Below are positions 9,772 to 18,700 of a DNA stretch of 64,000 nucleotides, piece by piece. The DNA comes from JANQEU01 sp965601455 (GTDB lineage: Bacteria; Bacteroidota; Bacteroidia; Cytophagales; Cyclobacteriaceae). The stretch spans positions 3,162,001 to 3,226,000 of the forward strand of contig OZ271831.1 in the NCBI GenBank assembly GCA_965601455.1. The letters are read 5' to 3'. The notes beneath the pieces are model-generated. The model ran no database searches, had not been told where the DNA came from, and saw only the letters and a list, made by a program, of their open reading frames with translations. The number at the start of each line of letters is the position of its first letter. Within the stretch, counting starts at the first letter, position 1. Position numbers and translations under genes: made by a program.

Positions 9772-9800
9772 GAATGCAATCCACAAAGTGGATTGCATTC
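9772..9800 (-). terminator. Rho-independent terminator after susD
   Basis: A perfect inverted repeat, GAATGCAATCCAC and its complement, gives a 13-bp stem with a 3-base loop. On the minus strand it is followed by TTTTTACTTTTAATAC. It lies 27 bases beyond the susD stop and 54 bases before the next gene's start, so it should end or attenuate susCD transcripts before the enzyme genes. Confidence 0.85.
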
Positions 9801-9826
9801 TAGGACTATAGTATGAAGAATTTAAA

Positions 9827-11608
9827 TTAGTTCCATTCAGGTTTTTGATCTAAAGCTTCGTTAGCCAACACCTCACCTCGAGGATAATGGAAATACTTAT
9901 GCTTGGCCATATCTATATTGCTGGCTGCATCAGGGAATCCACTACTAGTTAATGTCTGCTCAAGTTTGTTCCATCTGATCAAATCGATATATCGGCTTCC
10001 TTCAAGCGTGAATTCCATCACTCGTTGGTGCTCTATCTCAGCCATTATGTTGGAAGCAGTAAGAGCATTGCCACGATAATCCTGATCAGCTGGAAGGTTA
10101 ACTCTTTCTCTGATTTGATTAACGTAACCAATGGCCTCTGCTGTAGATCCACCGGACATAACCAGTGCTTCCGCTTGCATCAAAAGAATGTCTGAGTATC
10201 GAAGGATTCTTTCGTTATTGACTGCTGGTCCGTCCAGGTTACAGGAGTAATCAACAGGCATATACTTTCTGAACCATCCTTCAAAGTTACCACCGTCGGC
10301 GCTGGTCTCTCCACAACTGTTACCCAAGAATGCCTCTTCCAAAGCGTCGAACCTTAGTCTACATCCATTATCCAAGGTAGCTGTAACGGTTTCAGTTTCG
10401 GTTTCCTCCACCTCGTTCCAACAACCCTGAAGCCTTAGCTCAATTATTACCGCTCCGGGCTCTTCTTCTGCAATAATCTCATCCCAGAATCCAGCCTCAC
10501 CGGTAATGTCTTCATCCCACTCTTCAGTACAGTCGCCACCGCCGCCACCGCCGCCGTCGCCTGAACCACATACTAATCCATCACCAAGGTCTGCAAAAGC
10601 AACTCCAAATAGTGGAAGACCTTCTTCCCAGTATAATGTGTTGAGCATTCTTACATCGAAGTTTCCATCAAGGTCTCTTTCCGCTGACATCTGATCAAAA
10701 ATCCACTGAGAAGGTGAAGAAACGATCTCACCCGATATACCAGGCACACTGGCATTAAATGGTCTTTCTTGCGTTGCGGCATAGGAGCCAGTAAATTGAT
10801 CGTACTGAGCTTCGTAAAGAGATTCTTCGTTATTCTCATTACTTGTAGTGAAGTTTTCATTCCACTCCGGTATCAAACCATACATTCCGCTATTGATAAC
10901 TTCACTAAATTGTTCCGCTGCCAGCGAGTAATCCGAAGCCTGATCCAGGAAACCCGCTCGATGCAGATAGAGTTTCCCAAGGAAACCTGTGGTTGCACCC
11001 CACGTAACCTGACCAGTAAAATCCCTCTCCTCTGGTAAGACCGCTTTTGCAGCAAGTAAATCTGTTTCCGCCTGGTTCCACACTTCAGCGGCAGAGGATG
11101 CAGGAAAATTGAAGTTATCCGTCGGAACTTCCAATACCACGGGTGCAGCGCCATATAATTGTGCAATACGGAAATAAGCTACTCCTCTGAAAAACTGAGC
11201 TTCTGCAATGGCTATGTTTCTCTCCTGCTCATCGGCAAAGTCTATGCCCTCAATTTGCTCAAGGATAGTATTCGCACGAAAAACCATCGTATATCCAGTA
11301 TCCCAGAAACCATCGGATATACTATTATCCGGTTGGTTAATGAACGTGTTAAACTGAGCAAACTGTTGAAAATCAGCTGCAGCCAGTTTAACAGCATCAC
11401 TTCTGAGATTCAGAGCTTCAGGTGCTCCGTCCCATAATCCATTCATTAATGGATAAAGCGTTACAAGTGCTGATTGGACATCATCCGATGAGGCCCAAAA
11501 AGAACCGGAAGTAATCTGGTTAGGATCCTTTATGTTAAGGAAGTCATCTCCACATGACGTGAAAACTCCTAAGATTACAGCAAATATTATTTTATTATAA
11601 AATTTCAT
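9827..11608 (-). CDS. RagB/SusD family outer-membrane glycan-binding lipoprotein
   Basis: 593-residue SusD homologue, the surface lid and glycan-binding partner of the SusC pore. The lipobox is TSCGDDFLNIKDPNQ. TPR-like helices follow (EAQFFRGVAYFRIAQLYG), and the typical SusD C-terminal motifs are present (NERILRYSDILLMQAEALV, HQRVMEFTLEGSRYIDLIRW). Between residues of about 345 and 455 there is an unusual insert: seven Gly in a row, many acidic residues and six Cys, in a family that is normally Cys-poor. The insert stays in frame and the conserved C-terminal part follows normally, so this is not a frameshift. It starts 21 bases after susC and is followed by a terminator. Confidence 0.95.
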   Translation of the reverse strand: MKFYNKIIFAVILGVFTSCGDDFLNIKDPNQITSGSFWASSDDVQSALVTLYPLMNGLWDGAPEALNLRSDAVKLAAADFQQFAQFNTFINQPDNSISDGFWDTGYTMVFRANTILEQIEGIDFADEQERNIAIAEAQFFRGVAYFRIAQLYGAAPVVLEVPTDNFNFPASSAAEVWNQAETDLLAAKAVLPEERDFTGQVTWGATTGFLGKLYLHRAGFLDQASDYSLAAEQFSEVINSGMYGLIPEWNENFTTSNENNEESLYEAQYDQFTGSYAATQERPFNASVPGISGEIVSSPSQWIFDQMSAERDLDGNFDVRMLNTLYWEEGLPLFGVAFADLGDGLVCGSGDGGGGGGGDCTEEWDEDITGEAGFWDEIIAEEEPGAVIIELRLQGCWNEVEETETETVTATLDNGCRLRFDALEEAFLGNSCGETSADGGNFEGWFRKYMPVDYSCNLDGPAVNNERILRYSDILLMQAEALVMSGGSTAEAIGYVNQIRERVNLPADQDYRGNALTASNIMAEIEHQRVMEFTLEGSRYIDLIRWNKLEQTLTSSGFPDAASNIDMAKHKYFHYPRGEVLANEALDQKPEWN

Positions 11609-11629
11609 TGTTATCTAATTTTTCAGTCA

Positions 11630-14600
11630 TTAAAATGAAGCACTCAAATTGAATAAGAAGCTCCGGAATTGAGGAGTAGTTCCTCTATCAATTCCCGCAC
11701 TTACCCAACCGTCTCTACCTTGTTCAGGATCGATTCCGCTGTAACCAGTGATTGTAAAGAGGTTTTGTGTACTTAAGCTTATTCTAGCTGATGATAAACC
11801 AATAACCTGGATAAGTTGGTTAGGAAGAGTATATCCTACTTCTATTAGAGAAGCTTTTATAAAATCTCCTTTTTCGAGATACCTGTCAGAATCTGATCTA
11901 GAGTTGTAGTTTTCGTCTAAATCAAATGGATTGTTTCTTGGCAAACTTGCATTTGGCCTTTCAGGTGTCCACGCATCTGTCAAATCGGCGCTAAAGTTGT
12001 CAAAACCAAATGGTTGCTCAAGAAGATATCTTGGACCATTATAAACGTGGTGTCCAAAATTCCCGTAGAGATTTACCGAAAAATCAAAGCTTTTATAACC
12101 AGCATTAATATTCATTCCTCCGGTCCATGGTGGACGACCTGTTCCGGCAAATTGTCGATCCTCACTGGTTATCAGACCATCACCATCTGCATCGACGAAT
12201 CGAATATCACCTAATTGAGCATCAGGTTGAATCAACTCTCCTGAAGGTCCAACATGTGAATCCAAATCAGCTTGCGTTCTGAATATTCCATCCGTCTTTA
12301 TCAACCAGAATTCTGAAGGTTGACGACCTTCGAAAATTCTAATTACGGGAGGGACATCCCATTCAGGAGCTTCACCGTCAATCACGTCCTCGGGAATGCT
12401 TGTCAACTTGGTATCCACGTAAGTTGCGTTCACACCGATATTGAAGTTTACCTGACCAATTGTTTGGCTATACTGCAAGGCAATTTCAACTCCCCGGTTT
12501 TCAATTAAACCGTCGTTAGTTGGAATTTCACCACCACCAGCTGATCCAGGTATTACGATACTGGAAACCAGATCTTCGGTATCCCTTTCGAAGTATTCTA
12601 CTGAACCTGATAATTGGTCATCAAGTATGCCAAATTCAAATCCTATGTTACTAGTAACCGACTCTTCCCAAGTGATAAGCAAGTTCACCGGACCAGGAGT
12701 CATCAAGCCATTAACCAATGTTCCGCCAAAGGAATAGGGCTCGAAACTGAGAGTCGCAGCTGGAGGGAAGGTTCCAACGTTCTGTCTTCCGAGTATACCG
12801 TAACCAGCCCTGATCTTGAAATCGTTGATAATATTGCCCAGTCCCAATGAATTCCAAAATCCTTCATTTGATACTCTCCATCCCGCAGAAATTCCAGGGA
12901 AGTTACCTTCACGTACTCTTTCATTGAATCTTGATGAAGCATCACGCCTAAAATTGAAAGTCACCATGTATCGATCATCATAAGAATAATTCGCTTGTGA
13001 AACGAATGAAACTAGACGACTCTTTCCTATACTCCCATTAACATAGGTGAATAATGGATTCGCACCCGGACCATCAAGTGTTGAAGTGATATCGGATAAG
13101 AAATCTGCTTTACCTCCTGAAAAAGTCTGGTCATTGAACTCCTGGACGACATATCCGACCAAGGCATTTACATTATGTTTATTGAATCTTTTATTGTAGG
13201 ATAAGATATTATCCATGATCCAGTTCGACTCGGTAATTTGTTCCTGGTCAATAGTACGTTCTCCGTTAAAATACTCCTGAGGTTGACTTTGTGTTCTGTT
13301 TCTTGTTTTGATGAAAGCCTCCGTTTGATTGTAAGACCCACTCACTTTCGCGGTTAAACCTTCAATAATTTCATATTGCAGATACAGGTTGGCAGCTATA
13401 TTATTAGATCTTTGATCTCTGCTCCAAAATCTCGCATAGTCAAAAGGATTTCTGATTAGTGCTTCAGGATTGTCTCCACCACCCCAATAGAACGACCGAG
13501 TTCGTTCAGGGAGAGACGGATCGTTGGCTACTGCAGCAACTCTTTCTGCAAGTGGCGCGTCAGGATCTGGATTGACTCCAAAAGGTGAAAAATAAGGAAC
13601 CTGGGCGATAGCTTTATAATATACTGATCTACTGAACGCATAAGGTTCGGGATCTGTCTCGCTTCTTGCTAAAGCCAGGGATGACCCGATTGTTAGTTTT
13701 TCACTAACATTAAAATCACTGTTTGCCCGAATAGTTCCTCGCTTGAAGCCAGTTCCTAAAGCAATTCCATCCTGATCGCGATAACCAACCGAAACTCGGT
13801 AACTACCGTAATCTCCTCCACCTGCAACCGAAAGGTCGTGGTTCTGAGTAGATGCGGCATTATAAACCTTGTTGTACCAGTCATAAGAACTAAATCCTTG
13901 ACCGCCAGTTTCGATGTAATCGAGAGCTGCCTGTGGAGGATTTAGTCCAGCATCGTCCGCTAATGCCAAATCGTCCCCGTACATTCCCTGCATTATTTCT
14001 ATGTATTGTTTTGCATTGGCTGTGTTGGGGCCTTGAAAAGGAACTTGAGTACCTATACTTGTATTGTATGTGAGCTGAGGAGCTCCTGACTTTCCTCTCT
14101 TAGTTGTTACCAGTATTACTCCGTTTGCCGCTCTTGAACCGTAAATTGCAGCAGCAGAAGCGTCTTTAAGAATTTCTATCGACTCAATGTCATTTGGGTT
14201 GATGTTTTCCAAACCGGTTGTCTGTCTAACTCCATCTCCAAAACCAACAACATTCTCGAAATCGACCAATTGCAAACCAGATATCTGCACACCATCGACG
14301 ATAACTAATGGAGGAGATCCAGATGCACCTTCCGGAGAACTTATGCCTCGAATATTGAAATTGAAGGCCGCTCCAGGGTTATTATCAGTTGCGAAGATTT
14401 GAACACCTGTAACATTGCCTTGCAGAGCTTGTGTTACATCAGGAGTGTGTCTCTTCTGCATGTTCTCGATGTCCACGGACGCAATGGAAGAGGTTACGTC
14501 GGCCTTATTACTTGATGTATATCCCGTAATTACAACTTCCTCTAACTCCGAAAAATCGGCATCCATCGCAATGTCAACTATCGATCTACCTCCTACTGAA

Positions 14601-14869
14601 ACTTCTTGAGAGGCTAGTCCAACGAAGGACAAAACAAGAACAGCATCATCCGGAGCATTGAGTGAATATCTTCCGTCGACATCTGTGATTGTTCCATCTG
14701 TTGTTCCTTTAATCAAAACAGTAACACCAACTAAGGGCTCCCCACTTTGGGAATCCGTCACTGTTCCACTCACCTGGTTTTGTGCCAAAACAGGGTTCAC
14801 TATCATAGCCAATGCTATTAACAGTATGAATCCAATTCTGGCTTTTTTGAGTTTTGGCATCATGGTCAT
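11630..14869 (-). CDS. SusC/RagA family TonB-linked outer-membrane transporter
   Basis: 1079 residues. A signal peptide ending NPVLAQ is followed by a carboxypeptidase D-like beta-domain (VSGTVTDSQSGEPLVGVTVLIKG), the TonB box region EEVVITGY, a plug domain (ALQGNVTGVQI, GSPPLVIVDGVQI, DASAAAIYGSRAANGVILVTTK) and a 22-strand barrel ending in NLSASF, with a terminal Phe as outer-membrane proteins usually have. It imports oligosaccharides across the outer membrane with TonB energy, gated by the SusD protein encoded next. It is the first gene of the glycan locus. A TACTTTTG box and a CAAACGTTTG palindrome lie upstream. Confidence 0.97.
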   Translation of the reverse strand: MTMMPKLKKARIGFILLIALAMIVNPVLAQNQVSGTVTDSQSGEPLVGVTVLIKGTTDGTITDVDGRYSLNAPDDAVLVLSFVGLASQEVSVGGRSIVDIAMDADFSELEEVVITGYTSSNKADVTSSIASVDIENMQKRHTPDVTQALQGNVTGVQIFATDNNPGAAFNFNIRGISSPEGASGSPPLVIVDGVQISGLQLVDFENVVGFGDGVRQTTGLENINPNDIESIEILKDASAAAIYGSRAANGVILVTTKRGKSGAPQLTYNTSIGTQVPFQGPNTANAKQYIEIMQGMYGDDLALADDAGLNPPQAALDYIETGGQGFSSYDWYNKVYNAASTQNHDLSVAGGGDYGSYRVSVGYRDQDGIALGTGFKRGTIRANSDFNVSEKLTIGSSLALARSETDPEPYAFSRSVYYKAIAQVPYFSPFGVNPDPDAPLAERVAAVANDPSLPERTRSFYWGGGDNPEALIRNPFDYARFWSRDQRSNNIAANLYLQYEIIEGLTAKVSGSYNQTEAFIKTRNRTQSQPQEYFNGERTIDQEQITESNWIMDNILSYNKRFNKHNVNALVGYVVQEFNDQTFSGGKADFLSDITSTLDGPGANPLFTYVNGSIGKSRLVSFVSQANYSYDDRYMVTFNFRRDASSRFNERVREGNFPGISAGWRVSNEGFWNSLGLGNIINDFKIRAGYGILGRQNVGTFPPAATLSFEPYSFGGTLVNGLMTPGPVNLLITWEESVTSNIGFEFGILDDQLSGSVEYFERDTEDLVSSIVIPGSAGGGEIPTNDGLIENRGVEIALQYSQTIGQVNFNIGVNATYVDTKLTSIPEDVIDGEAPEWDVPPVIRIFEGRQPSEFWLIKTDGIFRTQADLDSHVGPSGELIQPDAQLGDIRFVDADGDGLITSEDRQFAGTGRPPWTGGMNINAGYKSFDFSVNLYGNFGHHVYNGPRYLLEQPFGFDNFSADLTDAWTPERPNASLPRNNPFDLDENYNSRSDSDRYLEKGDFIKASLIEVGYTLPNQLIQVIGLSSARISLSTQNLFTITGYSGIDPEQGRDGWVSAGIDRGTTPQFRSFLFNLSASF

Positions 14870-14952
14870 TTAAAATTTAATTTCACTAATTCGAGATCAA
14901 TACCTTTCCGCTTCGATCTCAATTTTGGGTCTTCATTTACTTTCTAATTATA

Positions 14953-15008
14953 CAAAAGTAAGATTATTACAATAAAATCCTAGTGATTTAGAAACTTTCA
15001 AACGTTTG
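14953..15008 (-). promoter_or_regulatory. susC upstream region: -7-like box and CAAACGTTTG palindrome
   Basis: On the minus strand TACTTTTG (14953-14960) matches the Bacteroidetes -7 consensus TAnnTTTG, but no TTG stands 19 bases upstream. About 38 bases further up is the perfect 10-bp palindrome CAAACGTTTG (14999-15008). This placement, around -45, suits an activator or repressor site. The ROK regulator encoded next door is an obvious candidate, but that is inference. The rest of the 263-base gap (14870-15132) shows only an imperfect hairpin, AATCCAT/ATGGATT, touching the ROK stop. Confidence 0.4.
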
Positions 15009-15132
15009 TATTGAGCTATAAGGCGTGTTTTTCGCTCCTTTTGGTAAAGAGGCGGGTGTAAGGAAGTGCTACTTTCTAAAGTATTTTAATTATGTCCATT
15101 AAGAATTGGACTAATCCATGATTTGAATGGAT

Positions 15133-16380
15133 TTAGTTCATCTCGGGAGCCACACTCTCTTCGAAAAGCAGAACCTTGGAAATCACCAGTGAAAAGGCTC
15201 CCATCAAAGTTGCGTCATCACCGAATGATGATGGCAGTAATCCGATTCGTTCTTCATTTGGAATTAAACCGCTTGAACCCAGGTATTCATTCAGCTTATC
15301 GAAATAAATCGAACCACTTTTAGTCAGACCACCGCTTATGACTACTGTGGTTGGATTGAATAGTTTGATTAGCACATCGATGCCTACCGCCATATAGTAC
15401 ATGGCATTTTCAAATATCTCAATTGCTAGCTTATCACCTTTCTTGGCCATCTCCAGCACTCCTTTTGCCGTGATCCTGGATAAATCGTTTCCTGCATTCT
15501 CCAGTATGCTTTCTCCTCCTTCGCCATTCTTAATTCGGGTCTTAGCGATTTCGGCAATACCATATCCGGAAGACAGAGCTTCAAGACAACCCTTTATTCC
15601 ATCTTTACCTACATATGGGCTATCCTTATCCAGAATGATGTGGCCCAGCTCCCCGGTGAACCCTTTATTACCAAAGAATCTATACCCATCGATGATGATA
15701 CCGGCACCGATTCCATAGCCTGCATTTACACTAATGAAATTTTTATGTTCCTTGCCAACGCCGTACAGTAACTCCCCGAGAGCAGTAACTCGTGATACAT
15801 TATCATAGAAAATTGGCAAGCTGACATGTTTATTTAGCTCCTGGTGGAGATTAACCCTCCTCCATCGAAAGACGGGAGAGTATTCTATTAAACCGTTCTC
15901 TTTGTTTATCAGTCCAGCTACTGCAAGACCAAGTCCTAAAATTTTGGATTCCTCAATTTTACTTCTTTGAATCAGCTTTTTAATTAAATCACCAACTTGT
16001 TCAACGATGATTTCAAAACCGCCACCCAAATCTGTCGGAGTTTCTATTTCCGTAATGAAATTACCGGATAGGTCAGAAATACCAGCCCGAATGCTGGTTG
16101 ATCCAAGATCCACACCAATTACGAAATTATGAGTCCCGATGAACCTGACGAGTTTTGGTGGACGACCGCCAGTGGAATCCCCTTCTCCAATAATCGTTAC
16201 GAGTTTGTCGCTAATCAGGCTATCAACAATACGCGTTACTGTTGGTGCGCTTAGCTTGGTTTGCTTAACAATATCCGCCCTTGAAATCTCCACCGACTCA
16301 CGAATCAAGCTTAGTACATTTATCTTATTCAGCTTATTGATATAAGATGCGTCCTTCTTATGACTTGTGAGCTCATTCAT
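15133..16380 (-). CDS. ROK family transcriptional regulator
   Basis: 415 residues. The N-terminal winged helix-turn-helix (residues 10-75; ESVEISRADIVKQTKLSAPTVTRIVDSLISDKLV) is followed by a ROK sugar-kinase fold with the ATP-site-like motif FVIGVDLGSTSIRAGISDLSG and ISGGLTKSGSIYFDKL. Members such as NagC, Mlc and XylR sense a sugar or sugar phosphate. The usual CxCGxxGC zinc motif is eroded here: the segment reads GHIILDKDSPYVGKDGIKGCLEAL and only the last Cys remains. It lies directly upstream of susC and downstream of the two dehydrogenase genes, with its own promoter, so it probably controls the susCD locus, the sugar dehydrogenases, or both. Confidence 0.9.
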   Translation of the reverse strand: MNELTSHKKDASYINKLNKINVLSLIRESVEISRADIVKQTKLSAPTVTRIVDSLISDKLVTIIGEGDSTGGRPPKLVRFIGTHNFVIGVDLGSTSIRAGISDLSGNFITEIETPTDLGGGFEIIVEQVGDLIKKLIQRSKIEESKILGLGLAVAGLINKENGLIEYSPVFRWRRVNLHQELNKHVSLPIFYDNVSRVTALGELLYGVGKEHKNFISVNAGYGIGAGIIIDGYRFFGNKGFTGELGHIILDKDSPYVGKDGIKGCLEALSSGYGIAEIAKTRIKNGEGGESILENAGNDLSRITAKGVLEMAKKGDKLAIEIFENAMYYMAVGIDVLIKLFNPTTVVISGGLTKSGSIYFDKLNEYLGSSGLIPNEERIGLLPSSFGDDATLMGAFSLVISKVLLFEESVAPEMN

Positions 16381-16408
16381 TATTCTGCTATTTCATTAAA
16401 AAATCGAA

Positions 16409-16438
16409 CAAAAGTACATTTATGCAGCTTGGTTGCAA
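16409..16438 (-). promoter_or_regulatory. Bacteroidetes-type promoter of the ROK gene
   Basis: The minus strand reads TTG (16438-16436), 19 bases, then TACTTTTG (16416-16409). This is an exact match to the Bacteroidetes sigma-ABfr pattern TTG-N19-TAnnTTTG. The start codon is 28 bases downstream. It shows the regulator can be transcribed apart from the dehydrogenase genes upstream. Confidence 0.75.
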
Positions 16439-16447
16439 AATGACCTC

Positions 16448-17605
16448 CTAATAGGAATCCTGAACCAGGGTTACCATCTCCTCTGCCGTTGCGACTTTCG
16501 GATTATTTTGATAGTCAGGAAGTACCATACACTGCTTGGCAAGGGCATCTATCTCACTTTCGGGCATTTCAACTTCCCTTAATTTCTTGTATAATCCAAT
16601 TTGCTTTAGAAAAGAGGTAATAATCTCTTCAGACTGACCCGCGGCTTCCTCCAAAGAGGAACCATTCAACTCATTGCTAAATGCTTTTGATAAAAATGCA
16701 TATTGCTCTACCGCTGATTGCCAGGTGAATTTTGTACATGCGGGATAAACTATGGCAAGTGCCTGGCCATGCGCAACGTGGGGATACATACCTCCAATGG
16801 CCATTCCCATTCCATGAGGTAGTGTCACCCCAGCATTTGCAATACATAATCCTGCAAGAGTATCTGCCCACGCCATGGCTGACCTCGATTCAATATTTCC
16901 AGGATCTGAGAGGACCACCGGTAAGTGCTTTGCTACCAGAGTGATAGCTTCCCTTGAAAGTAGCTCGACGTAAGCGCCCCTATTGGGATGAATCAGGCTT
17001 TCGAATGCGTGACAAAAAACATCGAAACCGGTTGATGCCGTAAAGTAGGCAGGTAGTGAAACCATCAACTCAGGGTCGATTATTGATACCTTCGGATACA
17101 ATATACTGTTATAAAGTGCGGACTTATCTCTGTTTTCTGTATGGGTAACAACGGAAACCTGAGTAACCTGAGAACCGGTTCCGGATGTAGAGCTTATGGC
17201 AACTATCGGTAAAGTTTTATCTGTGGGTTGCTCTTTATAAAACAAATAATCCCAACTGCTACCCTCATGAGTAGCTTCAACAGCAATTGCTTTCGCAGCA
17301 TCCATACTCGATCCACCACCTAGACCAACGATCACATCCGCATCTATTTGTTTGGCCGCCTCAGCACCTGCAGTAATATCATCGGTTGTAGGATTGGGCC
17401 TAACTCCATCAAAGTGTTTTACATTCAGGCCTGCATTTTTCAAGATGCCAATAACACGGTCGTATAAGGGACCTAATGCGTGATCTGCAGGTGTGGTGAC
17501 TACCAAACAGTTTTTACCAAATTCTTTTACAATATCCCCAGCTTCCTCTACTCTACCAGCACCAAATACCAGCCTGGTGTCTTGAAAAAAGTCAAAGTTC
17601 TTCAT
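16448..17605 (-). CDS. Iron-containing alcohol dehydrogenase
   Basis: 385-residue group III (Fe-type) NAD(P)-dependent alcohol dehydrogenase, about the family's usual length. It has the dinucleotide loop GLGGGSSMDAAKAIAV, the SSTSGTGSQVTQVSVV segment, and the metal-ligand regions GFDVFCHAFES, TLPHGMGMAIGG and AHGQALAIVYP. The family includes lactaldehyde/propanediol oxidoreductase (FucO) and other short-chain enzymes, so reduction of L-lactaldehyde from deoxy-sugar breakdown is one possibility, though the rhamnose operon is 40 kb away. It follows the Zn-type dehydrogenase by 30 bases, probably in one operon with the symporter. Confidence 0.9.
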   Translation of the reverse strand: MKNFDFFQDTRLVFGAGRVEEAGDIVKEFGKNCLVVTTPADHALGPLYDRVIGILKNAGLNVKHFDGVRPNPTTDDITAGAEAAKQIDADVIVGLGGGSSMDAAKAIAVEATHEGSSWDYLFYKEQPTDKTLPIVAISSTSGTGSQVTQVSVVTHTENRDKSALYNSILYPKVSIIDPELMVSLPAYFTASTGFDVFCHAFESLIHPNRGAYVELLSREAITLVAKHLPVVLSDPGNIESRSAMAWADTLAGLCIANAGVTLPHGMGMAIGGMYPHVAHGQALAIVYPACTKFTWQSAVEQYAFLSKAFSNELNGSSLEEAAGQSEEIITSFLKQIGLYKKLREVEMPESEIDALAKQCMVLPDYQNNPKVATAEEMVTLVQDSY

Positions 17606-17635
17606 CGAAATATGTTGTTTTCAGGTTATGTTGAT

Positions 17636-18658
17636 TTAGAGGTCAATGATCACTTTCAGCGTTTTATCACCTTGTTTATCAATGTATTTATATGCATCCA
17701 GGTATTCCTCGAATTGGAAATGCCCGGTAAAAAGTGGTTCTGTTTTTATGATGTTTTCATCGATCAGCTTTACGGCTTCCAGATAGTCTTCATGCTTGTA
17801 CATTAGAGTACCGATTAAACTCAATTCCCGGTCTCCTACAATGGACATATCCACCTTTGGTCGATCCCCGTAAACGGCTACGACTACGATATCACCTCCC
17901 TTGTTAATACTTTGTACACACTGGTCAAGTGTAATTTCTAATCCAGCACATTCAAAAGCCACATCAAAACCCTCCTCGCCAAATTCTCTTTCTGATGCTT
18001 CTTTAAGAGATTCGGTGCTGGCATTGCTTACTAAATCTATTCCACATTCTTTCGCCTTACTAAGCCTGAAATCACTGACGTCTGTAATCAAGACATTTTT
18101 CGCTCCTCGTGCCTTAGCAAACTGTGCAACAAGATTACCAATAGGTCCGGCTCCGGTTACTACCACATTTTTACCCTGAAGATCCCGAGCCCTATTTGTT
18201 GAATGGGCTCCTACCGCTGCTGGTTCGATCATTGCACCTTGCTCATAGGAAAGGGAATTGGGCAGCTTAATTATTCTATCTTCCGGCAATACAAAATAGT
18301 CTTGTGCCGTACCGGGAGCTTGAAAGCCCTCTACTTTCAAAAAATTACAAATATTATAATCCCCTCTTAGACAAGGCCCGCATTTACCACAAACAATTTG
18401 GGGTCTGGCCGTAGCTTTATCTCCCACCTTAACTGTAGTTACATCCTCTCCTACTTCTACCACCTCCCCGCTATACTCGTGACCTTGAACAACTGGATAA
18501 GGTGTAAACGGATGCTTGCCATGATAGACGTGTATGTCGCTACCACAAACACCAATTTTCTGAATCTTAAGTTTTATTTCATTTTTTCCTACAGGACCGG
18601 GTTCGGGAACGCTGTTGATTACAATCAATCCAGGTTCCGTCATAATTGCTTGTCTCAT
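17636..18658 (-). CDS. Zinc-dependent alcohol/polyol dehydrogenase (MDR family)
   Basis: 340 residues. Catalytic zinc ligands Cys38 (GVCGSD), His60 and Glu61 (VQGHEYSGEVVEVG) are present, as are the four structural-zinc Cys at 90, 93, 96 and 104 (CGKCGPCLRGDYNIC). The Rossmann motif is VVTGAGPIGNLVAQFA. The pattern resembles sorbitol/threonine/L-fucose-type dehydrogenases, which oxidise a sugar, polyol or hydroxy-acid with NAD(P)+. The substrate cannot be fixed from sequence. Gene order (symporter, this gene, Fe-dehydrogenase, short gaps) suggests that the imported compound is its substrate. Confidence 0.9.
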   Translation of the reverse strand: MRQAIMTEPGLIVINSVPEPGPVGKNEIKLKIQKIGVCGSDIHVYHGKHPFTPYPVVQGHEYSGEVVEVGEDVTTVKVGDKATARPQIVCGKCGPCLRGDYNICNFLKVEGFQAPGTAQDYFVLPEDRIIKLPNSLSYEQGAMIEPAAVGAHSTNRARDLQGKNVVVTGAGPIGNLVAQFAKARGAKNVLITDVSDFRLSKAKECGIDLVSNASTESLKEASEREFGEEGFDVAFECAGLEITLDQCVQSINKGGDIVVVAVYGDRPKVDMSIVGDRELSLIGTLMYKHEDYLEAVKLIDENIIKTEPLFTGHFQFEEYLDAYKYIDKQGDKTLKVIIDL

Positions 18659-18700
18659 CGTATTTTCCTCCTTATGATTTTCATAATTAATACGCTCAGT

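Noticed and set aside
10530..10565. GC-rich triplet run in susD as a possible frameshift or assembly error
   Set aside because: The frame continues through the run into the conserved SusD C-terminal motifs, so it encodes Gly residues.
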